A stretch of 12,384 nt of DNA from Prevotellaceae bacterium UBA5903. GTDB taxonomy: Bacteria > Bacteroidota > Bacteroidia > Bacteroidales > Bacteroidaceae. Both the position numbers and the translations under genes were made by a program. Location of the stretch: contig DJEH01000064.1 in NCBI GenBank assembly GCA_002431845.1, forward strand, positions 1,777-14,160, given 5' to 3'. Under the pieces are notes generated by a model that saw only the letters and a list, made by a program, of their open reading frames with translations, was not told the DNA's origin and did not search any database. Of the stretch, positions 1-6,733 are shown in pieces; positions within the stretch are counted from its first letter, which is position 1; every line of letters starts with the position of its first letter.

Positions 1-936
1 CCACAATTTGAAGGACAAACCAAAACGAAGCTTGGTAACAGCGAAGTGACTGGTGCCGTTAATCAAGCTGTAGGCGAGGCTTTAAGCAACTACCTTGAAG
101 AGCACCCCAAGGAGGCTAAACTCATCGTAGACAAAGTGATATTAGCCGCTACAGCACGTATTGCAGCACGCAAGGCACGCGAGAGCGTGCAACGCAAGAG
201 TCCGCTTTCGGGTGGTGGACTGCCAGGTAAATTGGCCGATTGCTCATCAAAAGACCCTGCTATCTGCGAACTATTCCTTGTCGAGGGTGACTCGGCAGGT
301 GGCTCTGCTAAACAAGGTCGTAGCCGTGCCACACAAGCCATTTTGCCCTTGCGTGGTAAGATACTGAACGTTGAGAAGGCTATGTGGCACAAAGCATTCG
401 AGAGCGACGAAGTAAATAACATTATCCAAGCTTTGGGCATCCGCTTTGGCCTTGGTGAGGACTCTAAGGAGGCTAACCTCGACAAGCTACGCTACCACAA
501 AGTGATTATCATGGCCGATGCCGATGTAGATGGTCAGCACATTGCCACACTCATCATGACTTTGTTCTACCGCTACATGCCACAGATTATTCAAGATGGC
601 TATCTATACATAGCCATGCCTCCACTCTATCGTTGCACCAAAGGCAAGGTGAGCGAATATTGCTACACTGACCGCGATCGTCAAATCTTTATGGATAAAT
701 ATGGCGATGGTTCTGAGGGTAGCATCAAAACGCAACGATACAAAGGTCTTGGCGAGATGAACCCCGACCAATTGTGGGAAACCACCATGTGTCCCGACAC
801 CCGTTTGCTCAAGCAGGTATCACTCGAAAATGCTGCCGATGCCGACTATGTGTTCTCAATGCTTATGGGCGATGACGTGGGTCCACGCCGCGAATTTATT
901 GAAAAGAATGCACTCAATGCCAACGTTGATGCTTAA
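1..936 (+). CDS. gyrB: DNA gyrase subunit B, 3' part (5' end outside window)
   Basis: GyrB is the ATPase subunit of DNA gyrase, which introduces negative supercoils as an A2B2 complex. The frame is open from base 1, so the ATPase and transducer domains lie upstream of the window and only the last 311 residues are seen. Counting from base 1, the TOPRIM acidic motif EGDSAGGSAKQGR begins at residue 95. The metal-binding DADVDG follows at 173-178, and the C-terminal hallmark QRYKGLGEMNPDQLW starts at 245. The protein ends normally about 20 residues after GPRREF. The GTG at base 46 is an internal codon, not the start. GyrB is preferred over ParE because of the exact AKQGR and ILPLRGKILNVEKA strings; this assignment is firm. 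A strong hairpin terminator follows 31 nt after the stop, so the gene ends its transcription unit. Confidence 0.96.
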   Translation, partial: PQFEGQTKTKLGNSEVTGAVNQAVGEALSNYLEEHPKEAKLIVDKVILAATARIAARKARESVQRKSPLSGGGLPGKLADCSSKDPAICELFLVEGDSAGGSAKQGRSRATQAILPLRGKILNVEKAMWHKAFESDEVNNIIQALGIRFGLGEDSKEANLDKLRYHKVIIMADADVDGQHIATLIMTLFYRYMPQIIQDGYLYIAMPPLYRCTKGKVSEYCYTDRDRQIFMDKYGDGSEGSIKTQRYKGLGEMNPDQLWETTMCPDTRLLKQVSLENAADADYVFSMLMGDDVGPRREFIEKNALNANVDA

Positions 937-967
937 CGCATTACAGGCACCATCATTATCATACAAG

Positions 968-1013
968 AGAGGATTGCCAACTAACAACACCAAGTTGTTG
1001 GCAATCCTCTTTT
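968..1013 (+). terminator. Intrinsic terminator of gyrB
   Basis: A perfect 14-bp inverted repeat, AGAGGATTGCCAAC (968-981) with its complement at 997-1010, encloses a 15-nt loop and runs into TTTT. The loop can also pair partly with the right arm (AACAAC/GTTGTT). It lies 31 nt past the gyrB stop, which fits factor-independent termination. Confidence 0.88.
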
Positions 1014-1088
1014 CATATCATAGCCCCATCCTTTATTATGCTATAACACGGAAATGTTAGCTAAAAATACCATTTCCTTTATAAAAAG

Positions 1089-1119
1089 TTGCACTCAAAC
1101 ACTTTATCCCCTACCTTTG
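1089..1119 (+). promoter_or_regulatory. Bacteroidetes-type promoter of the beta-barrel gene
   Basis: TACCTTTG at 1112-1119 matches the Bacteroidetes -7 consensus TAnnTTTG. A TTG at 1089-1091 sits 20 nt upstream, where the -33 element is expected. Transcription would start near 1126 and give an AU-rich leader of about 55 nt with no clear Shine-Dalgarno sequence. Confidence 0.65.
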
Positions 1120-1181
1120 GAACATTCTAATATAATTTTTTAATAAAACCCTTAATTACTAACTTTATAAGATTTGATATT

Positions 1182-1799
1182 ATGAAACTGAAAGCATTTG
1201 CATTAGGTGCCTTGCTCGCAATGGGCACACTTACAGCCTCAGCACAAAGCGCAGGCGAACTCCGTTTTGGTGTAACAGGAGGTATGAACGTTACCAACAT
1301 CACAAACCTTGGCCTTGATAGCAAAATTGGCTTTAACGCTGGTTTCCGTGGTGAATACAACTTCTCAAAGAACTTCTATATGAACGCTGGATTGCTATGG
1401 AGCATGAAAGGCGCAAAGGGGGATGGAGAAATTGGAGGCGTTAAAATTACCTATACAGACAACCCATCGTACATTGAAATTCCTATTGCCTTTGGTGGTC
1501 GCTACTTTATAGACAATGGCTTAAGCATCTTTGCCGAAACAGGCCCTTACTTTGCTGTAGGTGTATGTGGCAAGGACAAGATTAAAGGAGAAGCATTAGG
1601 ACATAGTAAGACTGAAAAAGTAGACTTCTTTGGCGACGATGGTGCAAAACGCTTTGATGCTGGATGGGGATTGCGTGCAGGTGTTGAAGTAAACAAGTTC
1701 CAAATTCACCTTGGCTACGAACATGGTTTTGTTAATATGTATGATGACGAATCTTGCAAAAACTGGAACTTTAATGTAGGCCTAACGTACATGTTCTAA
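1182..1799 (+). CDS. Secreted outer-membrane beta-barrel protein (porin family, PF13568-like)
   Basis: This 205-residue protein resembles the small porin-family barrel proteins (OMP_b-brl_2) common in Bacteroidetes, whose individual roles are mostly unknown. Residues 1-21 form a signal peptide: a KLK positive start, a hydrophobic core, and likely cleavage at ASA|QS. The mature part is a run of alternating strands with glycine-aromatic turns (FGVTGGMN, NAGFRGEY, NAGLLWSMKG, AETGPYFAVG, GLRAGVEV, HLGYEHGF). It ends in LTYMF, whose terminal Phe fits the barrel-assembly signal. About eight strands would fit the length. The ATG at 1182 is chosen because it begins the signal peptide directly. The gene has its own promoter and terminator, so it appears monocistronic. 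The family call is fairly sure; no substrate or partner can be read from the sequence. Confidence 0.85.
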   Translation: MKLKAFALGALLAMGTLTASAQSAGELRFGVTGGMNVTNITNLGLDSKIGFNAGFRGEYNFSKNFYMNAGLLWSMKGAKGDGEIGGVKITYTDNPSYIEIPIAFGGRYFIDNGLSIFAETGPYFAVGVCGKDKIKGEALGHSKTEKVDFFGDDGAKRFDAGWGLRAGVEVNKFQIHLGYEHGFVNMYDDESCKNWNFNVGLTYMF

Positions 1800-1839
1800 C
1801 CCCCAATACATTAACGCTTAAATACATTAACTCCCCAAT

Positions 1840-1879
1840 AAAAAAGAGGTATGTTCGCTACTGAACACACCTCTTTTTT
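1840..1879 (+). terminator. Intrinsic terminator after the beta-barrel gene
   Basis: AAAAAAGAGGT-A-TGTTC pairs with GAACA-C-ACCTCTTTTTT around the 6-nt loop GCTACT, with a single internal mismatch. The right arm ends in six T, and the matching A tract on the left means it could also work for transcription from the other side. Confidence 0.88.
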
Positions 1880-1996
1880 ATTGCTGCACCTCTCTCATGT
1901 ATATCACTATACCTCTCCCTTACATATTGCATCACCTCTCAAGTGCATCCTTTTCCACAAAAACAACAAAGTTTTATAACATTTTTCTTCAATCGC

Positions 1997-2027
1997 TTTG
2001 TCATTACAATTTTAATACCTATCTTTG
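1997..2027 (+). promoter_or_regulatory. Promoter of tRNA-Leu
   Basis: TTTG at 1997-2000 and TATCTTTG at 2020-2027 are separated by 19 nt. This is the best match to the Bacteroidetes -33/-7 promoter in the window. Initiation would fall near 2033, leaving a short 5' leader of roughly 27 nt before the mature tRNA. Confidence 0.75.
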
Positions 2028-2060
2028 CACCGCTTAAGTCCTAAAAGACTACAATAAGCA

Positions 2061-2142
2061 GCCCAGATGGCGGAATCGGTAGACGCGCTGGTCTCAAACA
2101 CCAGTGGGGCAACCCGTGCCGGTTCGACCCCGGCTCTGGGTA
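2061..2142 (+). tRNA. tRNA-Leu (anticodon CAA)
   Basis: The full cloverleaf folds by eye. The acceptor is GCCCAGA/TCTGGGT with a G1-U72 wobble, followed by a D arm with GG and AGAC. The anticodon stem is CTGGT/ACCAG around the loop CTCAAAC, which puts anticodon CAA at 2095-2097 (reads UUG). A long class II variable arm (TGGGGCAACCCGT) and the T arm GCCGG-TTCGACC-CCGGC complete it. The long variable arm and the anticodon both indicate leucine. Position 73 is A; the next bases are CCG, so the 3' CCA is not encoded in full and must be completed after transcription. The gene is a single-tRNA unit with its own promoter and terminator. Confidence 0.96.
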
Positions 2143-2146
2143 CCGC

Positions 2147-2183
2147 AAGCGGTTGATACAACTAATGTATCAACCGCTTTTTT
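2147..2183 (+). terminator. Intrinsic terminator of tRNA-Leu
   Basis: AAGCGGTTGATACA (2147-2160) and its exact complement (2166-2179) form a 14-bp stem with loop ACTAA, ending in six T. It starts 5 nt after the tRNA discriminator base, leaving a very short 3' trailer. Confidence 0.92.
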
Positions 2184-2259
2184 GTTACTTTATTTCTTTA
2201 TATTTCATCAAATTGTAACAATATTTCCAAAAAGAAATCGTTAATATAACAATAATGTT

Positions 2260-2267
2260 TACTTTTG
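2260..2267 (+). promoter_or_regulatory. Probable promoter (-7 box) of the VTC/DUF4956 operon
   Basis: TACTTTTG fits the TAnnTTTG -7 consensus. No good TTTG is seen at the expected -33 distance, so this may be a weak or activator-dependent promoter. It is the only such box between the tRNA terminator (ending 2183) and the first operon gene. The leader would be about 57 nt. Confidence 0.5.
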
Positions 2268-2330
2268 TGCATTGTTAAACTATAAAAGAAATCAATTTGT
2301 GCATGGGGCTACATTTTATGCAAAATAAAA

Positions 2331-3131
2331 ATGCATAAATCCACATCCAAACACTGCATGCTTGATAAAATAATGGAAAGCATCATTCAAAATTTTGAAA
2401 GCATCTCACTCGCAGAGATGAGTGCAATAAGGCTTATGAATAGGAGCGACAGCAAGTTTGTTACTACCAAAGATAAACTTGAATTGTTGCTTAAGATGGC
2501 ATGCAACGAATATCGTATTCAAGAGATTGAAGGCAAACGGAATATGCGCTACTATACCGTTTACTTTGATACTGCAAATCATACTTTTTATAATTGGCAT
2601 CACAATGGTCATGTGGGACGACAGAAGGTGAGACTGCGTAGTTATGTAGACACAGACAATAGTTTTCTGGAAGTGAAAACAAAAAACAATCATAACCGAA
2701 CGAGCAAAAAACGAGTGGCTGTGGCAGCATCTACTGACGAACTGAAGATGATGAGCCTTGCAGGCAACGAGGATTTTCTGCACAACCAAGTTACCACTAC
2801 TACTGCGCCATTAAGCCAAAAACTTGAAAACCGCTTTCACCGCATTACACTTGTTAATCGCATGAAAACAGAAAGGCTAACTATCGATATGGACTTGCAG
2901 TTTCACAACCTTGAAACAGACAAAAACTTTGCCTTTCACAACTTGGTTATTATTGAGTTAAAACGCGACGGAATGCAATACTCTCCTATCTTGTCTATGC
3001 TACGGCAACTGCATATCCACCCTTCTGGATTTAGCAAATATTGCATTGGTTCGGTTCTAACCAACTCTCATTTACGCAGTAATCGCCTAAAGAAACGTGT
3101 AAGGCGAGTACTCTATTTTGAAAAAAACTAA
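2331..3131 (+). CDS. VTC-domain polyphosphate polymerase-like protein
   Basis: This protein resembles the VTC domain (PF09359) of the triphosphate tunnel metalloenzyme fold. In yeast Vtc4 that domain makes inorganic polyphosphate from ATP. Candidate tunnel residues, placed from memory of the family, are: R38 and K42 in RSDSKF; R97, K99, R101 and R103 in GRQKVRLRSY; E114 and K116 in FLEVK; R171 and R182 in the paired strands HRITLVNR and ERLTIDMDL; E209 and K211 in IIELK; K236 in GFSKYCIG. No signal peptide or membrane segment is visible and there is no SPX domain, so it should be cytoplasmic. At 266 residues it is essentially one bare catalytic domain. The start is uncertain: ATG at 2331 is used, but ATG at 2358 or 2373 would remove only poorly conserved residues. 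It is first in a four-gene operon, followed after 64 nt by a DUF4956 membrane protein, a pairing typical for bacterial VTC proteins. Polymer product and direction of reaction are inferred. Confidence 0.85.
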   Translation: MHKSTSKHCMLDKIMESIIQNFESISLAEMSAIRLMNRSDSKFVTTKDKLELLLKMACNEYRIQEIEGKRNMRYYTVYFDTANHTFYNWHHNGHVGRQKVRLRSYVDTDNSFLEVKTKNNHNRTSKKRVAVAASTDELKMMSLAGNEDFLHNQVTTTTAPLSQKLENRFHRITLVNRMKTERLTIDMDLQFHNLETDKNFAFHNLVIIELKRDGMQYSPILSMLRQLHIHPSGFSKYCIGSVLTNSHLRSNRLKKRVRRVLYFEKN

Positions 3132-3195
3132 ACACTTTTTGAGTAAAGATAATTTGAATATTAATTAGGAGTGAGACAAACTATCTTGCCATCAC

Positions 3196-3900
3196 ATGCC
3201 ATATAACAACGTTATACTAACACCAACATCCTTTATGACAGACTTTTTGCTTTTTAGCGCACAAATTTTCAACTTTGAGGCAATTTTAGGTATCTTGTCT
3301 CATTTCCTTTTCAGTACTTTTGCTGTTTGGCTAATTGTACGTTTCCTTTATTATCCTAAAAGCCGCAATCGCGATTATTATTTTACATTTATGCTCATTG
3401 CTGTGAGCGTATTCTTCTTAATTTATCTTTTAGGAGGAGTTAGGATAAAGGTTGGCTTTGCATTAGGACTGTTTGCCATATTTGGCATTATACGCTACCG
3501 AACAGAGTCAATGCCCGTACGCGAAATGACTTACTTGTTTGTTATCATAGCCATACAAGTAGTCAATGCCTTATCCGACACGCTTACCATTTCTGAAATT
3601 GTATTGGTCAATGCTTTATTCGTGTTAGCCGTATGGGTTTTTGAACGTACCAAGATGAACGATGCTATGTGTGAAAAGCTTGTACAATACGACCGCATAG
3701 ACTTGATAAAGCCCGACTGCCGCGAACAACTTATTGACGACTTAAAAGAGCGTACTGGTCTTGACATAAAGCGTGCTGAAGTGGGAGGTATAGACTTTTT
3801 GCGCGACATGGCTGTGATAAAGATATATTATCCTAAAAGTGGAAGCAACACCGTAAACGACAAACTAAAACTGAGAGACGAAGATATGAGCAAACTTTAA
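3196..3900 (+). CDS. DUF4956 inner-membrane protein
   Basis: This 234-residue protein has about five hydrophobic segments (roughly residues 28-52, 61-80, 84-100, 111-127 and 133-150) and a soluble C-terminal domain (151-234). It carries the DUF4956 (PF16316) signature around 88-118, including FALGLFAIFGIIRYRTESM and PVREMTYLFVII. The charged loop RYRTESMPVRE between two membrane segments is the most family-specific part. The C-terminal stretch around LIDDLKERTGLDIKRAEVGG also fits the family. Its biochemical role is unknown. Genes of this family are often found beside VTC-domain genes, which suggests it works with the upstream enzyme, perhaps as a membrane anchor or conduit; that is inference. 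ATG 3196 is the first start after an in-frame stop at 3172; ATG 3235 would give 221 residues and is also plausible. The stop is 30 nt before the next ATG. Confidence 0.85.
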   Translation: MPYNNVILTPTSFMTDFLLFSAQIFNFEAILGILSHFLFSTFAVWLIVRFLYYPKSRNRDYYFTFMLIAVSVFFLIYLLGGVRIKVGFALGLFAIFGIIRYRTESMPVREMTYLFVIIAIQVVNALSDTLTISEIVLVNALFVLAVWVFERTKMNDAMCEKLVQYDRIDLIKPDCREQLIDDLKERTGLDIKRAEVGGIDFLRDMAVIKIYYPKSGSNTVNDKLKLRDEDMSKL

Positions 3901-3930
3901 TTGCGCTGTTTCATCAAACATAATTTTTCT

Positions 3931-4674
3931 ATGAACATTAGGCATTTTATCACATGTTGCATACTCTTATTGCTTTCAGCAGAAGGCATGCAAGCTCAAT
4001 CAGACTTTGGGGTGAATGTTTCGGTTGGTGCTGAAAAAAAATTGCCCAAGCGCTTTAGCTTGGGGCTTGATGCAGAACTCCGCACACGCGACAACTCCTC
4101 TACCATCGACCGTGTAGACATAGGTGCAGACCTTTCATGGAAGTTTCTGCCCTTTATGAAAGCAGCCATTGGATATGAATGGTTATACGACCAACGTCCC
4201 ACCTCTCTCACCTACCACAACGATGGTTCGCCCAATAAAATCACACTTTCGTATTGGCAACCACGCCACCGATTGCATGCCGATTTACAAGGCAACTTGA
4301 AAGTAGGACGCTTTAGTTTGTCGCTACGCGAACGCTACCAATACACGCATCGTCCCGTTTCGAACAATCGCAAGTATGACACCGATACAGAAGTATGGAG
4401 CAATGTTAAGAGCAAAGACTACCATGTGTTTCGTACGCGTTTAAACATTAGCTATAACATCCGCCACTGCAAGTTCAGCCCATTTGCCAATGCAGAAATG
4501 TTTAATAGCAAACAAGGCATAGAAAAGGCTCGTTACACCATTGGCACAGCCTACAATCTAAATAAAAAAAGCGAATTTGAATTGTATTATCGCTTTCAAA
4601 AGGTGTATGGAGAGGACGATGAAAACGACGAAAACATGCACTTAATCGGTGTGAGCTATAACCTAAAGTTTTAA
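3931..4674 (+). CDS. DUF2490 family outer-membrane beta-barrel protein
   Basis: This 247-residue protein matches the DUF2490 (PF10677) pattern of predicted outer-membrane barrels of unknown function. The start at ATG 3931 puts a signal peptide at the N terminus (MNIRHF, then a Leu-rich core) with likely cleavage at GMQA|QSDF. The open frame extends back to a TTG at 3901, but that would add ten polar residues in front of the signal and is rejected. The mature protein shows many alternating strands: GVNVSVGAEKKL, FSLGLDAELRTRD, ADLSWKFLPFMKAAIGYEW, RHRLHADLQGNL, FSLSLRERYQYTH, VFRTRLNISYNI, FELYYRFQKVYG. It ends GVSYNLKF with the terminal aromatic expected of a barrel. About ten to twelve strands would fit. 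It is third in the operon, 30 nt after the DUF4956 stop and 12 nt before the lipoprotein gene. A pore or scaffold at the outer membrane is inferred. Confidence 0.82.
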   Translation: MNIRHFITCCILLLLSAEGMQAQSDFGVNVSVGAEKKLPKRFSLGLDAELRTRDNSSTIDRVDIGADLSWKFLPFMKAAIGYEWLYDQRPTSLTYHNDGSPNKITLSYWQPRHRLHADLQGNLKVGRFSLSLRERYQYTHRPVSNNRKYDTDTEVWSNVKSKDYHVFRTRLNISYNIRHCKFSPFANAEMFNSKQGIEKARYTIGTAYNLNKKSEFELYYRFQKVYGEDDENDENMHLIGVSYNLKF

Positions 4675-4686
4675 TAGAGGCATTAT

Positions 4687-6429
4687 ATGAAACGATTATA
4701 TATCACCTTGGCAATGGTGCTATGCGCACTTGCAAGTTGCGAGAACGATTATTTGGAGAATTATGTTGATACCTCCTCCCCCGAAAGCATTGCTGTACCT
4801 GATATAGGTGAGCTATCTACGTTTGATGTAGCCATAGACACTTCAAGCCTTGCAGAAACGGAGGTTATACCTTCTACCAACGAAGATTACATAGAGAACA
4901 ACACATTTAGCCATACCATAAACATACATTTTGATGGTTCAAACGTAAGTACCTCTGGACAATATCCAGGCGTAACCATCAGTTCACAAGGAGCAAAAGT
5001 AGAAGTGCATTCAACCGCTAAAAAAGTGCATTTCTACCTATCGGGAAACACCGATAATGGCTCTTTTAAAATATATAGCGAGAAGAAGTTTGCATTATCA
5101 TTCAACGGCATCAGCATAAACAATCCTACAGGAGCAGCCATCAACATACAAAGTAAGAAGAGAGCCTATATTGTGCTTGAAGATGGCACAACCAACACAC
5201 TCTCTGACGGCACAACATATACCGACGAAATTGCAAACGAGGACATGAAGTCTACCCTCTTTAGCGAAGGTAAAATGCTATTTAGCGGCAAAGGAAAACT
5301 CCGCATTTATGGGCACGCAAAGGCTGGCATCTGTTCGGATGACTACATCATGTTCCGTCCGTTCAACAACATCTACGTAAAAGCCACTGCGAGCAATGCC
5401 ATTCGTGGAAAAGAAGGCATCTATGTTTATGGAGGTGTTATCAATGCAGAAACCTCAGCTACGGCAGCAAAGGCTTTTACTACCCAAGGAGATATCACCA
5501 TATCTGGAGGTCGCATTGTAGCTCTTACATCGGGCAATGGACAATACGATAGTGAAACGAATGACATAAGTGCAGCAGCTTGCATAAAGGCAGATGGTGC
5601 AATCAACATTGCAGGAGGCAACGTTATGTGTAAAAGCACGGGCAATGGCGGCAAAGGTATAACCACTAAAAAGCATTTGCATGTGTCGGCAGGGCAAGTA
5701 AAAGTGATTGTCGAAGGAACTAAGCACCTCTACAACCAACTCGCATCAACACCTAAAGGCATTCGTAGCGATAGCGCCACCATAGTTGATGGCGGCAATA
5801 TCATGGTGCGTGCAGCTCGTGGCCAAGACGCAATAGGCATTGAAAGCCGAACCACCCTCACAGTGAATGCAGGCAAAGTGCAAAGCCTCAGCACCAACGA
5901 GGCTATTACAACAGATAGCACCCTTTGCATAACAAGCGGACAAGTCTTTGCTTATAGTCTCGACGGAAATGCAATAGAATCAAAAGGTGCTATCAATATA
6001 AACGGAGGCTGCGCCATAGGCATTGGCTCTACCCACAACTATGGGTTACGCTCATCAATTGACAGTCTAATCATCAAGGGTGGAAATGTATTTGGATTGG
6101 GCAGAAGGTCTACCCTACCCTCCTCTTCAAGCAACCTACAGCCGAGCATGCTCATAGCAGGACTAACGATAGCAAAAGGGCAAACCGCAGCCTTGTTATC
6201 ACCTTCAGGACAATGTGTGTTTTCGTACCTCGCATCGCAAAATCACAACAACTGCGTGGCACTTATCTCCTCGCCTCAACTCTCGGCAAACGGCACTTAT
6301 AGCTATGCAAACAATGCGCAGGTTCAAGGCGGAACAACCTTTAATGGTTTTTCTTTTGATGCACAAGCCAGTATCAACTCGCCTGCCCGTAGCATTTACA
6401 AAAATTCTGCACTTACAATAAGCAAATAA
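4687..6429 (+). CDS. Lipoprotein with Cthe_2159-like carbohydrate-binding beta-helix domain
   Basis: This 580-residue protein starts with a lipoprotein signal peptide: MKRLYITLAMVLCA, lipobox LASC, lipidated Cys18. The next residues, ENDYLEN, are acidic, which may act as a surface-export signal as in other Bacteroidetes lipoproteins. After a spacer of about 50 residues, most of the chain matches the Cthe_2159 domain (PF14262, formerly DUF4353). Supporting blocks are PGVTISSQGAKVEV, FYLSGNTDNGSFKIYSEKKF, AAINIQSKKRAYIVLEDGTTNTL, LFSEGKMLFSGKGKLRIYG, AGICSDDYI (SDDY at 217-220), and later repeated turns such as ITISGGRI, INIAGGNV, INGG and IIKGGNV. The founding member, from Clostridium thermocellum, is a right-handed beta-helix that binds polygalacturonate and calcium; the ligand here is unknown. 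An AGAGG 7 nt before the ATG is one of the few SD-like sites here. It is last in the operon and is followed by a 17-bp terminator. Confidence 0.84.
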   Translation: MKRLYITLAMVLCALASCENDYLENYVDTSSPESIAVPDIGELSTFDVAIDTSSLAETEVIPSTNEDYIENNTFSHTINIHFDGSNVSTSGQYPGVTISSQGAKVEVHSTAKKVHFYLSGNTDNGSFKIYSEKKFALSFNGISINNPTGAAINIQSKKRAYIVLEDGTTNTLSDGTTYTDEIANEDMKSTLFSEGKMLFSGKGKLRIYGHAKAGICSDDYIMFRPFNNIYVKATASNAIRGKEGIYVYGGVINAETSATAAKAFTTQGDITISGGRIVALTSGNGQYDSETNDISAAACIKADGAINIAGGNVMCKSTGNGGKGITTKKHLHVSAGQVKVIVEGTKHLYNQLASTPKGIRSDSATIVDGGNIMVRAARGQDAIGIESRTTLTVNAGKVQSLSTNEAITTDSTLCITSGQVFAYSLDGNAIESKGAININGGCAIGIGSTHNYGLRSSIDSLIIKGGNVFGLGRRSTLPSSSSNLQPSMLIAGLTIAKGQTAALLSPSGQCVFSYLASQNHNNCVALISSPQLSANGTYSYANNAQVQGGTTFNGFSFDAQASINSPARSIYKNSALTISK

Positions 6430-6479
6430 AGCTATCAGTATGAAGTAGGTACTCTGCATTTATTACACACCTACCCCTT

Positions 6480-6530
6480 AATCGGCAATGCATATTTTTC
6501 TTTATACAGAGAATATGCATTGCCGATTTT
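6480..6530 (+). terminator. Intrinsic terminator of the VTC operon
   Basis: A perfect 17-bp stem, AATCGGCAATGCATATT (6480-6496) with its complement at 6512-6528, has a 15-nt loop and ends in TTTT. It lies 50 nt after the lipoprotein stop and separates the operon from the GH2 gene. Confidence 0.87.
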
Positions 6531-6594
6531 GCATAAGTAGATGTTCATAAGCCATTTTATCAATCATTGCATAGAATGGAGTTATAAAAATACT

Positions 6595-6602
6595 TATCTT
6601 TG
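6595..6602 (+). promoter_or_regulatory. Probable promoter (-7 box) of the GH2 gene
   Basis: TATCTTTG matches the -7 consensus and is identical to the tRNA-Leu box. The nearest upstream TTG (6567-6569) is 25 nt away, too far for a good -33 element, so an activator may be needed. A start near 6608 would give a leader of about 125 nt. Confidence 0.6.
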
Positions 6603-6612
6603 CAAACCAAGT

Positions 6613-6689
6613 TGCATAGTTAGCTTATTGTGTAAGCAGGTATCTTGACTATGCATACACGTCTTTTTAATTAGCAAACAATAAAAGAC
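6613..6689 (+). other. Structured 5' leader of the GH2 gene
   Basis: Two hairpins lie between the promoter and the ATG. The first has an 8-bp outer stem, TGCATAGT (6613-6620) with ACTATGCA (6648-6655), enclosing a nested stem GCTTA-TTGTG-TAAGC (6623-6637). The second pairs GTCTTTT (6661-6667) with AAAAGAC (6683-6689) around a 15-nt loop. No T run follows directly, so they do not look like terminators. They match no riboswitch I recognise; a role in mRNA stability or translation control is possible. The 6430-6733 gap holds no gene: it contains the operon terminator, the promoter and this leader. Confidence 0.4.
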
Positions 6690-6733
6690 TCAAGACAAAA
6701 ACATCTAATAAAAGATAAAACCCTTTTACAATT

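Noticed and set aside
46..48. GTG as the start of a short gyrB-like gene
   Set aside because: The frame is open upstream to base 1 and reads a conserved GyrB segment (FEGQTKTKLGN), so the gene begins outside the window.
90..485. 131-codon open frame on the - strand across gyrB
   Set aside because: It overlaps the conserved TOPRIM coding region; no independent evidence.
3901..3930. TTG at 3901 as the start of the DUF2490 gene, directly abutting the DUF4956 stop
   Set aside because: It would put ten polar residues before an otherwise standard signal peptide; ATG 3931 starts the signal peptide directly.
6613..6655. Cloverleaf-like fold considered as a tRNA or known riboswitch
   Set aside because: Too short for a tRNA, no T-arm motif, and no conserved riboswitch core that I recognise.
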